In this document: positions 23,548 through 34,857 of the stretch, piece after piece
How the letters are laid out: every line of letters begins with the position of its first letter
Position numbering within the stretch: the stretch's first letter is position 1
NCBI GenBank assembly: GCA_963377175.1
Contig: CAUJNA010003794.1
Span: 737,167 to 801,166, forward strand
DNA from: Effrenium voratum
Lineage: Eukaryota > Sar > Dinophyceae > Suessiales > Symbiodiniaceae
Direction: 5' to 3'
DNA: 64,000 nucleotides
Notes under the pieces: generated by a model
Told to the model about the DNA's origin: nothing
What the model saw: only the letters and a program-made list of their open reading frames with translations
Databases searched by the model: none
Position numbers and translations under genes: made by a program

Positions 23548-24050
23548 CGCTTAAAAGTTGCGATTTTCAAGCCCCGAAAGTTGACTTTGCGTACTACTTT
23601 CGTAGTTAAAAGTTGCGATTTTCGAGCCCTGGCTGCGAAAGTGGACTTCACGTACTACTTTCGTACTTAAAAGTTGCGATTTTCCAGCCCCAGCTGCGGA
23701 AGTGGACTTCACGTACTACTTCTTTACTTAAAAGTTCCGATTTTGGAGACCCAGCTGCGAAAGTTGACTTCGCGTACTACTACTTTCGTACTTAAAAGTT
23801 GCGATTTTCGAAAGTGCACTTCACGTACTACTTTCGTACTTGAAAGTTGCGATTTTCAAGCCCCAGCGGCGAAAGTGGACAAAAGTTGCGATTTTCGAGC
23901 CCCAGCTGCGAAAGTGGACTTCGCGTACTACTTTCGTGCTTAAGAGTTGCGATGCTCGAGCCCCGGCTGCGAAAGTGGACTTCGCGTACTACTTTCGTAC
24001 TTACAAGTTGCGATTTTCGAGCCCCGGCTGCGAAAGTTGACCTTGCGAAA
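23548..24050 (+). repeat. ~61-bp tandem repeat, about 8 units
   Basis: Unit core: TTAAAAGTTGCGATTTTCGA, then GCCCC(A/G)GCTGCGAAAGT and GACTT(C/G)(A/G)CGTACTACTTTCGTA. Some units are shortened (around 23,800 and 23,880). Frames are open in several phases but only mirror the unit. Confidence 0.9.
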
Positions 24051-24600
24051 GTGCTGCGCGTGCCACGAATTCTGCACTTGACCTTGCGAAAGTGCTGCGC
24101 CTGCCACGTACTTGGCACTTGACCTTGCGAAAGTGCTGCGCCTGCCACGAAATCTGCATTTGACCTTGCGAAAGTGCTGCACCTGCCACGAATTGTGAAT
24201 TTGACCTTGCGAAAGTGCCGCGCCTGCCACGAATTCTGCACTTGACCCTGCGAAAGTGCTGCGCCTGCCACGAATTATGCACTTGACCTTGCGAAAGTGC
24301 TGCGCCTGCCACGTACTTGGCACTTGACCTTGCGAAAGTGCTGCGCCTGCCACGAAATCTTTACTTGACCTTGCGAAAGTGCAGCGCCTGTCACGAAATC
24401 TATACTTGACCTTGCGAAAGTGCTGCGCCTGCCACGACATCTGCACCTGACCTTTCGAAAGTGCTGCGCCTGCCACGCAATTCAAACCTTGGGAAAACTT
24501 GACCTTGCGAAAGTGCTGCGCCTGCCACGAAATCTGCACCCGACCTTGCCAAAACGCTGCGCCTGCCACGCAATTCAAACCTTGCGAAACCTCTGTGCTG
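24046..24600 (+). repeat. ~41-bp tandem repeat, about 13 units
   Basis: Unit core: TTGACCTTGCGAAAGTGCTG followed by CGCCTGCCACGAA and a variable six-base end. The array runs on from the 61-bp repeats. The last units are spaced by CAATTCAAACCTTG inserts. A second array of the same unit lies at 26,630-27,190. Confidence 0.92.
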
Positions 24601-24934
24601 CCGTGCCATTGGGCCCGGCGCCGAACGTGATCCGAGCATGCTCCAAGCATGCTCCGAGCCCGCTCCGACCAGACACCGCGGACAGGCTAGCTTTTGCAAC
24701 TCCGGAGTCGTCAATTCACGCACAGGGCCACGCTTTTTGCGACTTTCCTATCTTCGAAAACGCAGATTCACGCGCAGGGCCACGCTTTTTACGACTTTCT
24801 CTTCCCCTGCTACACGCGCGCGCAGTTTTTCTCGCGGGCTTACTCCTTCTCTTGCATCTTGTCTCAGAGAGCTCGCTTTCAATTAGTTGCCGTAACACGG
24901 AAGTTCCTTTTAAACTTCCTTTGATCACTCTCTC
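24601..24934. other. Unique spacer between repeat arrays
   Basis: GC-rich sequence with tandem GATCCGAGCATGCTCC-type words, then CACGCGCAGGGCCACGCTTT twice (near 24,717 and 24,770). It ends AAACTTCCTTTGATCA, the same phrase that ends the second block near 27,364. No gene. Confidence 0.55.
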
Positions 24935-25490
24935 TTTCTATCGATCTATCTATCTATCTATCTATAGTTCTTTCTGTGTCTAGCTATCTCATCTATTTAT
25001 CTATCTATCTGTCTACCTATCTCTCCATCTATCTATCTTTCTATCTATCTATCTATCTATGTATCTATCTATCTGTCTATCTATCTATCTATCTATCTGT
25101 CTCTTTTATCTATCTACCTATATACCTGTTTATCTATCTATCTATCTACCCATCTACATATCGATCTATCTATCTATCTCTCTCTTTTTCTTTATCTATC
25201 TATCTATGTATCTATCTATCTGTCTATCTATTTCTCTATCTATCAATCTATCGATCGATCTTTCTATCTGTGTATCTTTCTATCTGTCTGTCTATCTCTC
25301 TATCTATTTATCTATCTACCTATCCATCCATCTATCTATCTATCTCTCTCTTTGATGTGTCTATCTATCTATCTATGTATCTATCTATCTACCTATATAC
25401 CTCTTTATCTATCTATTTATCTACCCATCTATCTATCAATGTATCTATCTATCTCTCTCTTTTTCTTGATCTATCTACCTATCTATCTCT

Positions 25491-25525
<35 letters not shown>

Positions 25526-25703
25526 GCTATCTACTTCTCTATCTATCTATCGATCTATCAATCTATCTATCTCTCTACCTCTCTATCTCTCTATCTATGT
25601 ATCTATCCATCTATCTATCTGTCTATCTCTCGTGTAGCTGTCTGTCCCTCTATCTATCTATCTTTCTTTTTTTCTTTCTTTCTCTCGTGTAGCCATCTGT
25701 CCC

Positions 25704-25734
<31 letters not shown>

Positions 25735-25898
25735 ATGTATCCCTCGTGTATCTATCTATCTCTCTACCTATCTATCTATCTATCTATCTATCTATCTCTT
25801 TCTCTATCTATCTTTCTATCTATCCTTCTATCTATCTATCTATCTCTCTCTCTCTCTCTTTCTATCTCTCTGTATCTCTCTATCTCTCTATCTATCCA

Positions 25899-25933
<35 letters not shown>

Positions 25934-26620
25934 ATCTACCTCTCGTGTATCTATCTATCTCTCTCTTTCTCTATCTATCTATCTGTCTATCTCTCGTGTA
26001 GCTATCTGTCCCTCTATCTATCTATCTTTTCTTTCTTTCTTTCTTTCTATCTATCTCTCGTGTACCTATCTATCTCTCTACCTATCTATCTATCTATCCA
26101 TCTATCTCTTTCTCTATCTATCTTTCTATCTATCTTTCTAGCTATCTATCTCTTTCTCTCTTTCTACCCTATCTCTCTATCTATCTATCCATCTATCTCT
26201 CTAAATATCTATCTATCTATCTATCTATCTATCTGCCTATCTATCTATCTATCTATCTCTCTATCTATCTATCTATGTATCTATCTATCTATCTCTATTT
26301 TCTCTATCTTTCATCTATCTATCTATCCGTCTATCTCTCTATCTATGTATCTATCTATCTATCTATTTAATTCTTGTATCTATATTTCCATCTATCTATC
26401 TATCTATCTATCTATCCCTCTCTCTCTCTATCTATCTATGTATCTATCTATCTATCTATCTATCTATCGATCTCTCTTTCTTTCTGTCTAGCTGTCTATC
26501 TCTCTGTTTTCTGTATCTTTTTCTATCTTTCTATCCATCTAACTGTCTATCCATCTATGCATCTATCTGTCTCTCTCTCTGTTTATCTATCTAGTCATCT
26601 ATCTATCGATCTGTACTTAA
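24935..26620 (+). repeat. TCTA microsatellite, ~1.7 kb
   Basis: The longest simple repeat in the window. TCTA dominates, with TCTC, TTTC and TCTG variants and repeated CTCTCGTGTA punctuation (25,628; 25,684; 25,741; 25,945; 25,995; 26,056). Long frames through it are artefacts. Confidence 0.97.
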
Positions 26621-26629
26621 ACGAGCGAG

Positions 26630-27364
26630 AGCGCTGTGCCTGCCACGAAATCTGTACTTGACCTTGCGAAAGTGCTGCGCCTGCCACGCATTTGGCGCTT
26701 GACCTTGCGAAAGCGCTGCGCGTGCCACGAATTCTGCACTTGACCTTGCGAAAGTGCTGCGCCTGCCACGAATTTGGCACTTGACCTTGCGAAAGTGCTG
26801 CGCCTGCCACGAAATCTATACTTGACCCTGCGAAAGTGCCGCGCCTGCCGCGAAATCTGCACCTGACCTTTCGAAAGTGCTGCGCCTGCCACGAACTCTA
26901 TACTTGACCTTGCGAAAGCGCTGCGCCTGCCACGAAATCTGCGCCTGACCTTGCGGAAGTGCTGCGCCTGCCACGCAATTCAACCCTTGGGGAAACTTGA
27001 CCTTGCAAAAGTGCTGCGCCTGCCGCGAAATCTGTGCCTCACCTTGCCAAAGTGCTGCGCCTGCCACGCAGTTCAATCCTTGGGGAAACTTGACCTTGCG
27101 AACGTGCTGCGCCTGCCACGAAATCTGTGCCACCTTGCAAAAGTACTGCGCCTGCCACGGAACTCAAACCTTGCGAAACCTTCGCGCTGCCGTGCCAATG
27201 GGCCCGCGCTGCGAACGTGATCCGAGAATGATCCGAGAATGGTCCGACAATGGTCCGACAATGGTCCGACAATGGTCCGACCAGGTGCCGCGAACAGGCT
27301 AGCTTTCAGTTCTCCGGACACGCAAATTCATCTGTCTCAGGGACCTTCTAAACTTCCTTTGATC
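26630..27364 (+). repeat. Second 41-bp array plus its unique tail
   Basis: The 41-bp unit seen at 24,046-24,600 is repeated about 13 times to 27,190, followed by the same tail (TGCCGTGCCAATGGGCCC, GAACGTGATCCGAGAATG). Here the tail holds an 11-bp AATGGTCCGAC unit four times. It ends AAACTTCCTTTGATCA like block one, so the two blocks are a segmental duplication. Confidence 0.85.
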
Positions 27365-27850
27365 ATACACACAAAAAGTCTGACCTAGGAGTCATTGCTA
27401 GGAGTCATTGCTAGGAGTCATTGCAAGGAGTCATTGATGGCTTCATTATCCCCCACCCTTCATCATCCCTTCCAGTGGTGCTCATCAGCCCCTGGGGTCC
27501 ACTGGAAGGTCAGAAGTCCCAGGGGTACCACCAGCCAGCCACCAGCCAGCCTACCAACCTACCAACCACCTAACCACACCAACCTACCAACCACACCACC
27601 AAAAAAAACTATAGGAAACCTTTTCTGGAAACACTTCACATCCTTATACAAAGATTATATGTATACACACACATACACAAATATAGATATATGTATCGAC
27701 ACCGACATGTGTATACAATGCACATACGTTTATATACATATATATATATATATGTGTATATATATATAACATTCGCGTGTATGTGTATATATATATATAT
27801 ATACGTACATGTGCATTACGTGTATACGAATATATACATGTATACATAGC
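27365..27850 (+). repeat. Orphan satellite monomer (long type)
   Basis: One complete monomer of the 10-19.5 kb satellite, from ATACACACAAAAAG through CTAGGAGTCATTG, CCTTCATCATCCC, GGAAACCTTTTCTGG and the TATACAAAGATTATATG segment to the ATACATGTATACATA tail. It lies about 7.8 kb from the main array. Confidence 0.9.
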
Positions 27851-27854
27851 TGAC

Positions 27855-28392
27855 CTATCTAGGCCTGCGGCCACCTCGATGTCGGAGCTCAAGCCTGGGC
27901 GTTGAGACCGCGCTTGGGCTGCTCCGAAACCCAAGCTGAGGAAACCGCGCAGATGGGTCTGTTTTTGCCTTTTTTTCATTATTTTTGTCATTTTTCTTAT
28001 TTTTTTTCGGAACCCCGTTTTGTATGGCGGTCTTAAACCCGTCTTTTTTTGCTTTGGCGGTTTTAAAGCGAAGCCAACCAGAACAAACACAACGCCAATC
28101 CTCTTCGATTTTTTTGGGCGGGGGCTCCCCTAAAAAAGAGAACCATATTGAGTAGGTCACCCTTCTCATCCTCTCCAAATTGTCGAACCTCGTATGTTCA
28201 GTTCTGGTTCATATTGAAGGTGAACGTAAAAATGCAAAATACGCTCAACGGGAGTCCCAGATTTTAGGACCGGATTCCCTGCAAACTACTTTGAAACCTA
28301 GAATCTGCGAAGCAAACAAATACCCGGAAGATGCAAAGCCCATCAAAACTTTGCAAATTGCCCTAAATGGTCTGGTCTGGCCAAACCAAACA
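27855..28392. other. Spacer with weak minus-strand coding signal
   Basis: On the minus strand about 27,955-27,862 reads FLSLGFGAAQARSQRPGL then SSDIEVAAGL before a GTCAGC donor-like site; this could be one exon. The rest is T-rich and uninformative. Confidence 0.3.
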
Positions 28393-28546
28393 GCTTCCAC
28401 TTGCTTAGTCCCCTGGAACAAAAAAGGCTTACCATAAGACTAAAGAGCCAACAGGGGGAAAATGGCCAGATTCTATGAGATGGATTCCCCCAAACACAAA
28501 TAGGGAAACAATGGAACATATTCATTGCAGCAAGTGGAAGATAAGA
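28393..28546 (+). mobile_element. F6 element with CTTCCACTTGC inverted ends
   Basis: Left end CTTCCACTTGCTTAG and right end GCAGCAAGTGGAAG are inverted. The inside carries AGAGCCAACAGGGGGAAAA and GAACATATTCATTGCAG, the last a good acceptor-like stretch, as in the F6 copy at 34,847-34,946. Confidence 0.6.
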
Positions 28547-28814
28547 GCGGTATCTTGGATTCAGAGCCCTGTGACTTCTGACCTGTTGGAGCCGCTGGTC
28601 CCTTGGTCCCTGCATGGAGACGCGCGGGGATCCATGGGGACTTTGGGGCAGTGTAATCCTCTTGCTGGGTCCTGTTTACTCCCCAGTTGTTTTCCTGATC
28701 ATCCATCCAAGGGAGTGTTTGCTGGGTCCTGTTTACTCCCCAGTTGTTTCCTGATCATCCACGAATCCCTTGGAGAGGAGTGCTTCCCAACTTGAGGTAT
28801 GTCAAAAGCCTATG

Positions 28815-28955
28815 GCAGAGAGAGAGAGAATATGAGAGAACGAGAGAAAGAGAGAAATTACGTACGAGCGAAAGACAGAAAGAAGGAAAGAAGGACAGCA
28901 AGAAGGAAAGCAAGAAAGAAAGAAGGAAGGAACAAAAGAGAGATAAAGAGAGCCG
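28815..28955 (+). repeat. GA/GAAGGAAA purine tract
   Basis: A low-complexity purine run (AGAGAGAGA, then GAAAGAAGGA words). No function was assigned. Confidence 0.9.
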
Positions 28956-29711
28956 TTTTGTTGTTAGCCTCCCACCAATGAACAGCCGGAAGCTGACAGG
29001 GGGTTTCCCTTTAAAAAGGACAGTCCAAACCAGGACCTCTCTGTCACGTTCCGGCTGTTCATTTGGTGAGCGGGTAGTTTGCTTAGAAATCGATGGGCAC
29101 GCCACTGGTTTAGATGGGTTTTATGCCATCCATTTACCAGGGCAATCGAGATGTTTTTCTGAACAATGGGATCAACCGCCCAACTGCGAAGCGGGGTTTG
29201 GTCCATCTCACAGGTGATGGTTGGAAGGGAGCTCTCTTTGACCCAAAAAGGCCCCACTTAAAGGGGCATTGTACTTGGTAAGCGGATAGTGACCTGGTTA
29301 TAACCCTAAGCCGTGGTTGTAAGTGTGAAGCGGGTTATCACCCGCTCAAGCCCAAAAAAGGCGATCGAAGCCTTGCTCAGCGAAACCGTTGGAAAGGAGC
29401 GGTTACGGAGCTGGGAGCTAAACTGGCCGAGGGAGAGAACAGCTCGATTTCAACGCTTGCGGGATGGACTCATCAGCTTGTGTTTGCCTTTTACAGTCCC
29501 TAATGTTGAGCCGGATGAATAAAACCACCCTAAGGAAATGTTCCCCTATCCGGATTCCCACTAAAGGGACACTCCTGAATCAAAGTCAACCATGGGTGTG
29601 CTAAATCCGGGTGTCTAGTTTCCTTTTGGATGAGTAGTATTTGCAGGCGGGCGGGACCAATAAGAAACTCGGGAAAACTTACTTCTGTTGTTGGAATTCC
29701 CCACTGTGCAA
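28956..29711. other. No gene seen
   Basis: Ordinary mixed sequence with small inverted words (GGTTATAACC, GCGGGTTATCACCCGC near 29,300-29,345). No trusted coding frame. Confidence 0.35.
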
Positions 29712-30048
29712 TAAAGGATGTTAGCAGTGACAGATTCCCTTTGAAACCAACAGGGGAAGACAATACATATTCTTGAGGTGCCCCAAACGGGCGAGCGGGG
29801 AACATCCCAGTCCGTGCGCCCCGGCGCTCCAGCCGCAGCACCGCCAGGAGCGGCGTGCGCCGCAGCGGCGCCAGCCGCGCCTGAGGTTTTAAAAGTGGCG
29901 GAAAGCGGTCGAAGCGGGGGTTCCGTGGATTCTCCAAATCCTCCATTTGCGGGTATGTCCCCTGGAAATAATGAGAAAAATATGTCCAGTAGTGATAGAT
30001 TCCCTTGAAAACCAACAGGGGAAAATAAGAGATATTCTTAACCAAGTG
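29712..30048 (+). mobile_element. Two F6 copies flanking a GC-rich open segment
   Basis: Copy one (about 29,712-29,777, partial) holds GACAGATTCCCTTTGAAACC and ACATATTCTTGAG. Copy two (29,940-30,048) runs from CCTCCATTTGCGG through GTATGTCCCCTGG and GTCCAGTAGTGATAGATTCC to CCAAGTGGAAG. Between them (29,778-29,952) is an alanine/proline-rich open segment (motif EVLKVAESGRSGGSVD) ending right before GTATGT, an excellent donor located at the left end of copy two. Reading: a short exon bounded by two elements; the protein is unknown. Confidence 0.4.
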
Positions 30049-31032
30049 GAAGTAATCCAAGATTCGGTGAATTCTTGGGAGGTGTGGGATTTCTCGAAAC
30101 CTGGCGAGTTGTGGTTGAAATAAGAATGGTAAATATGAGATGACGATGGCAAGTTCGTGCTTTGTTTGGAGGGTGGGACGTTTGCTGTGCCTCGTGGTTG
30201 ATTCCTTAACTTGAAGTACACCAACCAAGCACGGTTGTTTCTGAGGCATTCGGATTTTGCAGGTAACAAAGTTCGGCGGCCCCAAAGTGTCAGGAAGGCG
30301 GTAGACAAGGATCAGAAGACTGAAGGCCAACAAGAGTTCTCGCAGCACTTGAATGGGAGAACCAAACTCGAGCCAGACCAATACGAACCTTCCAAAAATA
30401 TCCAAAGGGTTCTCTTTCCAGAACGACAGGGGATGGAGGGGCTCCCCAAAAAACGCGTTTTAGGGAGGCCAAGATATACAGAGATACAAGACGCGTCCCA
30501 TTTTGCTCGAAGCCCCCTCCTTGACTCTGCCTCTGCGACACTCGGAGCCCCTCATGCATGCCCGCTTCTTTTGGGAGCTGCCCCACTGCTGCCCCTGGCT
30601 CCCAAAAACACGTCCCTATAAATCTTTGCCTCCCTAAAACGTGGTTTTGGGGAATCTTCGACACAAAATACTTTGCGGCCATTCTCCTGAAGGCTTACCG
30701 CTGCGGGCACAGGATTGAAAGCGAAGTGCGGCTTACCCAGCCTCATGGCAAAGCTGTCGGGGTTCAGTTGAGAGAGGCGGCTTTTGGGGACTAGCAAGAC
30801 AAATGGCAGTTTCCACTATGCCAACACGCCCTGAACGCACGGCGTCAGTCCTGTCCGCACTTCGACCAGCTGACGACACAGCGCTAGAGGCTTTGGGGGC
30901 TAAGTAACGTCTCGCTACTTCGGACGCCCGCGAGCAGCCAACGCGCCCGCCTTCGCACGCCGGGCTGGCGGACGGCAGTCGCCAGGGCCGATGCCAAGTG
31001 TGAGTCGGACAGAACTAAAATGTTGAACATGC

Positions 31033-32647
31033 ATGAGCGACTTGCCAAAATCTGTTTGGGATCACTGTTGCTCGAAGTGCCAGGGTTGTGGCGAAGCACT
31101 GAGACCGGTAGATCTGCTTGGGGCATCTTGCAGGTCTTCGAGCGTTCGGTTCTTGCGAGCGCAAAGGTGTCCACAGGCCTGTCGCTGTGGAGGAGTCCAA
31201 CCGAAAAGTCCGCCACGGGCGGTGGTGGCGAATACACCCGCTCTACATCAGAATCACGCCGTGGCCGGCGTGCATCCCACCTGCCGATCCAAAAAAAATC
31301 CGCTCGCCGCAATTGAAGCTGGCCGGCATATGGATGGCCGTGACGAGCCAAAGCCCGCACTTGATGGCGAAGTATCAAAAGTGTCTGCCTGGAGTTTCCA
31401 TGACCCTTTAAAAATAGGTCGATGACCCCATTATTTGGGGTATTGACCCCATTTCTAAAGGGTCATGGAGACTCTAGGTGCAGACCACACTGCCAGAGGC
31501 CTGCGGAAGCCAACTGCATCACCTGCATCACCTGCATCATCCGCATTGAAATTCAAGCGACCAAAAACTGCCCAACATGCAAGTGACAGCTGAAACCTGC
31601 TTTGGTATTTGGGTTCTCAGTCCACATGTTGACCGATACCACCCAACAAGGGCTTCGTTCGCTCCCCCAAAGAACTCGAATGGCTCTCGTGATATGTCAG
31701 CGAAACCCCGGGTCCAAGTCTGAGCCCCCTGAGTTTGGGTGTTGGTTCAGGTCTTGGTGCGCGCGCGCCCCCGAAATCCAAAGAACCGCACCTTGGTCGA
31801 AATTCCATGCAGGTCGTGCGGTGGAACCCCGCCTCATGCGAAGCATCGCCCAGCTGCGACCTGAAACCCAATATGCACATCGCACGCGATGCGAATTTGG
31901 GATCCCCAGACACTTGCCCGTTGGAAGACCCAAACTTCACGTCGTTCGTTTCGGATACAATGCTTGCCGCTTGCCACTATGACAAACCAGGCAAGGCGGG
32001 CAAAGCAAAACTCGCACCAGGGCAACAAGTGAGTCCGGTTTTCCCACAATTTAGCAAGAAGCAACCTCTGCGGGGTGTGTTTGTATTCTGAGTGCAAGAG
32101 CAGGGCATGAATTTTAACCAGGGACCCTTTGGTGGACATCACTGAAGAACTAGGTGGGGGCTTCATCTCCACCAACCACTTCTGAGGTGGTTCCACATTA
32201 AAACTCATAGCCAGCTTCCTCGCGCGTAGAACACCGGTGCACCCCCCGGATCGCCGCACCTTCCCGCGGAACAACCCCAGGCGCGTTGGTTCTGCTTGAA
32301 AATCTTGGGCTGGCAGCATGCGGTCTTGCCAGCAACAGGCAAACAGACAAGTAGACCAACAGAACAGACAGGCGGCAATGTATGTTGGCAGGCTCCCTGG
32401 AAGGCCTGGAAGGACGGACGGGGGGACTTCCTGACTTCAGAAATGTCGGGTCTTGTTTCTTTGTGGAGGCTTCGTCTGGTTTCATGCCCGTCTCCTCTTG
32501 ACAACGGCGGTCTCCTTGGTTGGTGAAGAGGTTTCTGCTGGCCACGGGCCCTGGGGCGGCTGCCGGCAGCTGGGTACTTGCGCGAGCCTCGGCGAACGGC
32601 GCAGCTCAGACTTCCATTTGCTTGATAAGGCAAGCGGATGGATGTAG
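31033..32647 (+). CDS. Cysteine-rich protein, five-exon gene model
   Basis: Exons 31,033-31,382, 31,478-31,582, 31,621-31,711, 31,813-32,028 and 32,441-32,647 join in one frame of 322 codons plus TAG. The ATG is the first after an in-frame TGA at 31,024. By my count the product has about 24 cysteines, clustered as HCCSKCQGCGEA, RCPQACRCGG, NCITCITCII and NCPTCK, so metal binding or disulfide folding is plausible; no family was recognised and no signal peptide is evident. Exon 4 has the best borders (CCATGCAG acceptor before G, GTGAGT donor). Exon 5 follows CCTGACTTCAG. Intron 1 is an F3 inverted-repeat element. Weak point: intron 2 would be only 38 nt; if it is not real, the gene ends at the TGA at 31,584 after 152 codons and exons 3-5 belong elsewhere. 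Confidence 0.5.
31383..31477 (+). mobile_element. F3 element acting as intron 1 of the Cys-rich gene
   Basis: The inverted termini extend from GTCTGCCTGGAGTTTCC at the left to the complement of GTCTGCACCTAGAGTCTCC at the right, followed inward by ATGACCCTTTA. The proposed intron begins at the GT of the left terminus and ends at CTCTAG in the right terminus, is 95 bp, and keeps the frame (phase 2 on both sides). A second F3 copy is at 43,287-43,381. Confidence 0.6.
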
Positions 32648-32680
32648 GGTTTAGGGTTTAGGGTTTAGGATTTAGGGTTA
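32645..32680 (+). repeat. Telomere-like TTTAGGG tract
   Basis: Five TTTAGGG-type units, one with an A for G. It begins inside the TAG stop codon of the Cys-rich gene model. It is interstitial, not a chromosome end, since unrelated sequence continues on both sides. Confidence 0.85.
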
Positions 32681-33865
32681 CTTCCCCTGCAAACTTCACA
32701 TGGGACTCAAAACAGGACTTTTGACGAGGAGCTTCCTCTGCGGATGTTTTGTGGCTTCCATGTCTATCTGCATTGAATTAATGGTTGCGGGTGGGAGGGC
32801 ATCCTTTTGCGTAGGGCGGATTCTCGTATGTGCAACTAGTTTCATGGCTGCTTTTAGGTTCAATTGGCCAGGCGGAAAACCCCTCCTCGCGGTGAGTAGA
32901 AGGAGTCCACAATTCAGCAGCGCTTGTGGATCTTGATGGGACCCTCCTTGATTCATGACTTGTGTGCGTGTGCGCGCTTTGCTACTGCTGTAATGAAAGG
33001 CTTAGTATGATGGGGAACCTTGGTCATACTGGCCATTTCGCACCAAGCGTGGATAAAGGCACATCATGAAGAGCGCTCGCAGCAAGTCAGGCCCACAAAT
33101 TTGAGTTTCCAATTTACATGATCCTGCCCAAATGGATGGTGTGTAACACAAGGCATTTGCCCATGTTGATGTCAACCACGTCAAGTAAACACGGCGCTTG
33201 CGCGAGCCAGACACATGCTGCTCGGTGCTTCACTTCGTTTGCCGTATCAAATCCCAATCAGGACATCTGTGCAAAACGCTGTTAGGCACCGTGGCATTAA
33301 CGCCAATCTTCAATTGCACGAATCATCAAGTCAGGTCCGGGAGCGACAGACATCTTGGCGTACTCCACAAAGCGAATCTCATAAGAGTATGCTGCCTTCA
33401 GTTGACCCTGAGTCGGTATTTGAGCTACGCGTGCCTACCCAAGGGCATCAGAACAAGCGGACCGGCACGTGTCCGGCCTCTAAATTTCCTGTTCGCCCAA
33501 GTTGGTATACGTTCAACACCGAAAGCGGGCTGTTTTCAGCTTCGAAGATCGTGCTTCAACCTACACGCGCACAATAGTTCACGGGGACGCCCATTCAAAA
33601 ATTCAGAGGATCCCACGAGTGTGTTCGAAGCCACTGTTTGGGAATCACTTTCCGCCCACAAATGTTGAAAACAATTGAAACATGCTTAGGGCCCAATGTT
33701 GATCACATCTACACACGGTTGCTTGTGTCAGTTAATAGCATCAATAGTGTGAATGAGGAGCCCTGCCAACTTTGCACTTTTGCATTTGAAAGTGCTTGCA
33801 GTGCAGAACATGTACAGAACTACGAGTCAATCCATGTGCTACGCAGCCCAATACGCGCTACCAGC
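32681..33865. other. No confident gene
   Basis: A frame of 156 codons at 33,198-33,668 overlaps another of 120 codons, and neither shows codon bias or clear splice borders. Nothing repetitive was noted. Confidence 0.35.
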
Positions 33866-33945
33866 GTTTCACCCCCCCCCCCCCGCAAACCCACAAACCC
33901 CCCTAACGCCCCCCCCCCCCCCACCAACCCAACCCCAACCCGATT
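33866..33945 (+). repeat. C-rich runs (possible G-quadruplex/i-motif)
   Basis: Two long C runs (about 14 each) lie near 33,872 and 33,910, with further CCC groups. The G-rich complement could form a quadruplex. Confidence 0.7.
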
Positions 33946-34104
33946 TCCCCCCGTCCCCAAGTCGCTGGTCTCTTCCAAGCGACGGCTCGAGGTCCTTCAT
34001 CTCCAGGCCTGCCTTGGCGAGGATGCCGCTGGCCGGCCGCAGGTGGTGCTCCTTGGCGCGGCTTCGACATGTTCGGATGGGCTCAAACAGAATGCGTATG
34101 CATA

Positions 34105-34132
34105 TACAGTGTGTATATATATATATATAATC

Positions 34133-34167
<35 letters not shown>

Positions 34168-34295
34168 ATATACACATACATATATGTACATAGATGTGTG
34201 TACATCCAAGATGGTACCTTTTTTCGGCTTGGTTCAATGGCAAGCCAGGATCGGAATCCTGCATGTTGACATATATATATATATATATAGACTAC
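34105..34295. repeat. TATA-type AT tract
   Basis: Alternating TA/CATA runs at 34,112-34,200 and again at 34,268-34,290. They resemble the AT tails of the satellite but without its other blocks. Confidence 0.8.
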
Positions 34296-34551
34296 AGGTG
34301 AGTGGCGCGGCCAGCTATGCGGTCCAACACTCTATATCCTGGCAAGTGTTTCCGCGTCATTTTTTGCCAAGGTCCGGGGTGTGACCTGTGATGTCCCGGT
34401 GGTATCAGGCGGTTGTGTTCCGTTGGTGTCGGTGGTGGCTCGGTGATGTAACACAATTGCTGAGTGGATGGCCCCAAAAAAGTTCAAGCTTTATATTTAC
34501 CACTAAAATGATCTTCCCAAAAACTTTAAAGTTCATGAACTCAGGAAGTCA

Positions 34552-34857
34552 GTGTACCGATGTCCAGTGGCGTCGCAGTGGTATCTCGTGGCGTTCCAGC
34601 AGTGTCCCCGCGGCCAGCAAAAAAAAGGCTCGCGGGCATGTGCTGTTGGGGTGCTGCTGCTTCAGGAAAGGTCGAATCTCCCAAAAGGCTGTGATTCTTT
34701 TTGGGGGATACCCGAATGTCTGCGTCTTTGTAGGGCAGGTCATCACCCAGAAATGGTTGAAGATCAAATCCCAATGTCCACCAGAGAGTTCCAGGGAAGA
34801 TTACCCAAGCTTAAGTGGCTCATGCCTCCCGAGCGATCCCTGTCTTCCATTTGCTTA
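34552..34857 (+). CDS. Possible exon upstream of an F6 element
   Basis: An open frame that becomes coding-like toward its end (motifs VGVLLLQERSNLPKGCD and EFQGRLPKLKWLMPP). It runs into the left terminus of an F6 element at 34,847. After the element a new open segment (MEAVVRGSEAKLRTLTELQ) starts behind a TTCATTTCAG acceptor at about 34,937. I could not find a donor that puts the two in one phase, so the link is tentative. Family unknown. Confidence 0.25.

Noticed and set aside
25352..26491. 379-codon Ser/Ile/Tyr/Leu frame
   Set aside because: It is TCTA microsatellite; similar frames open in other phases.
29530..30405. 291-codon minus-strand frame
   Set aside because: It passes through two F6 elements and dispersed repeats, so length alone is not evidence of coding.
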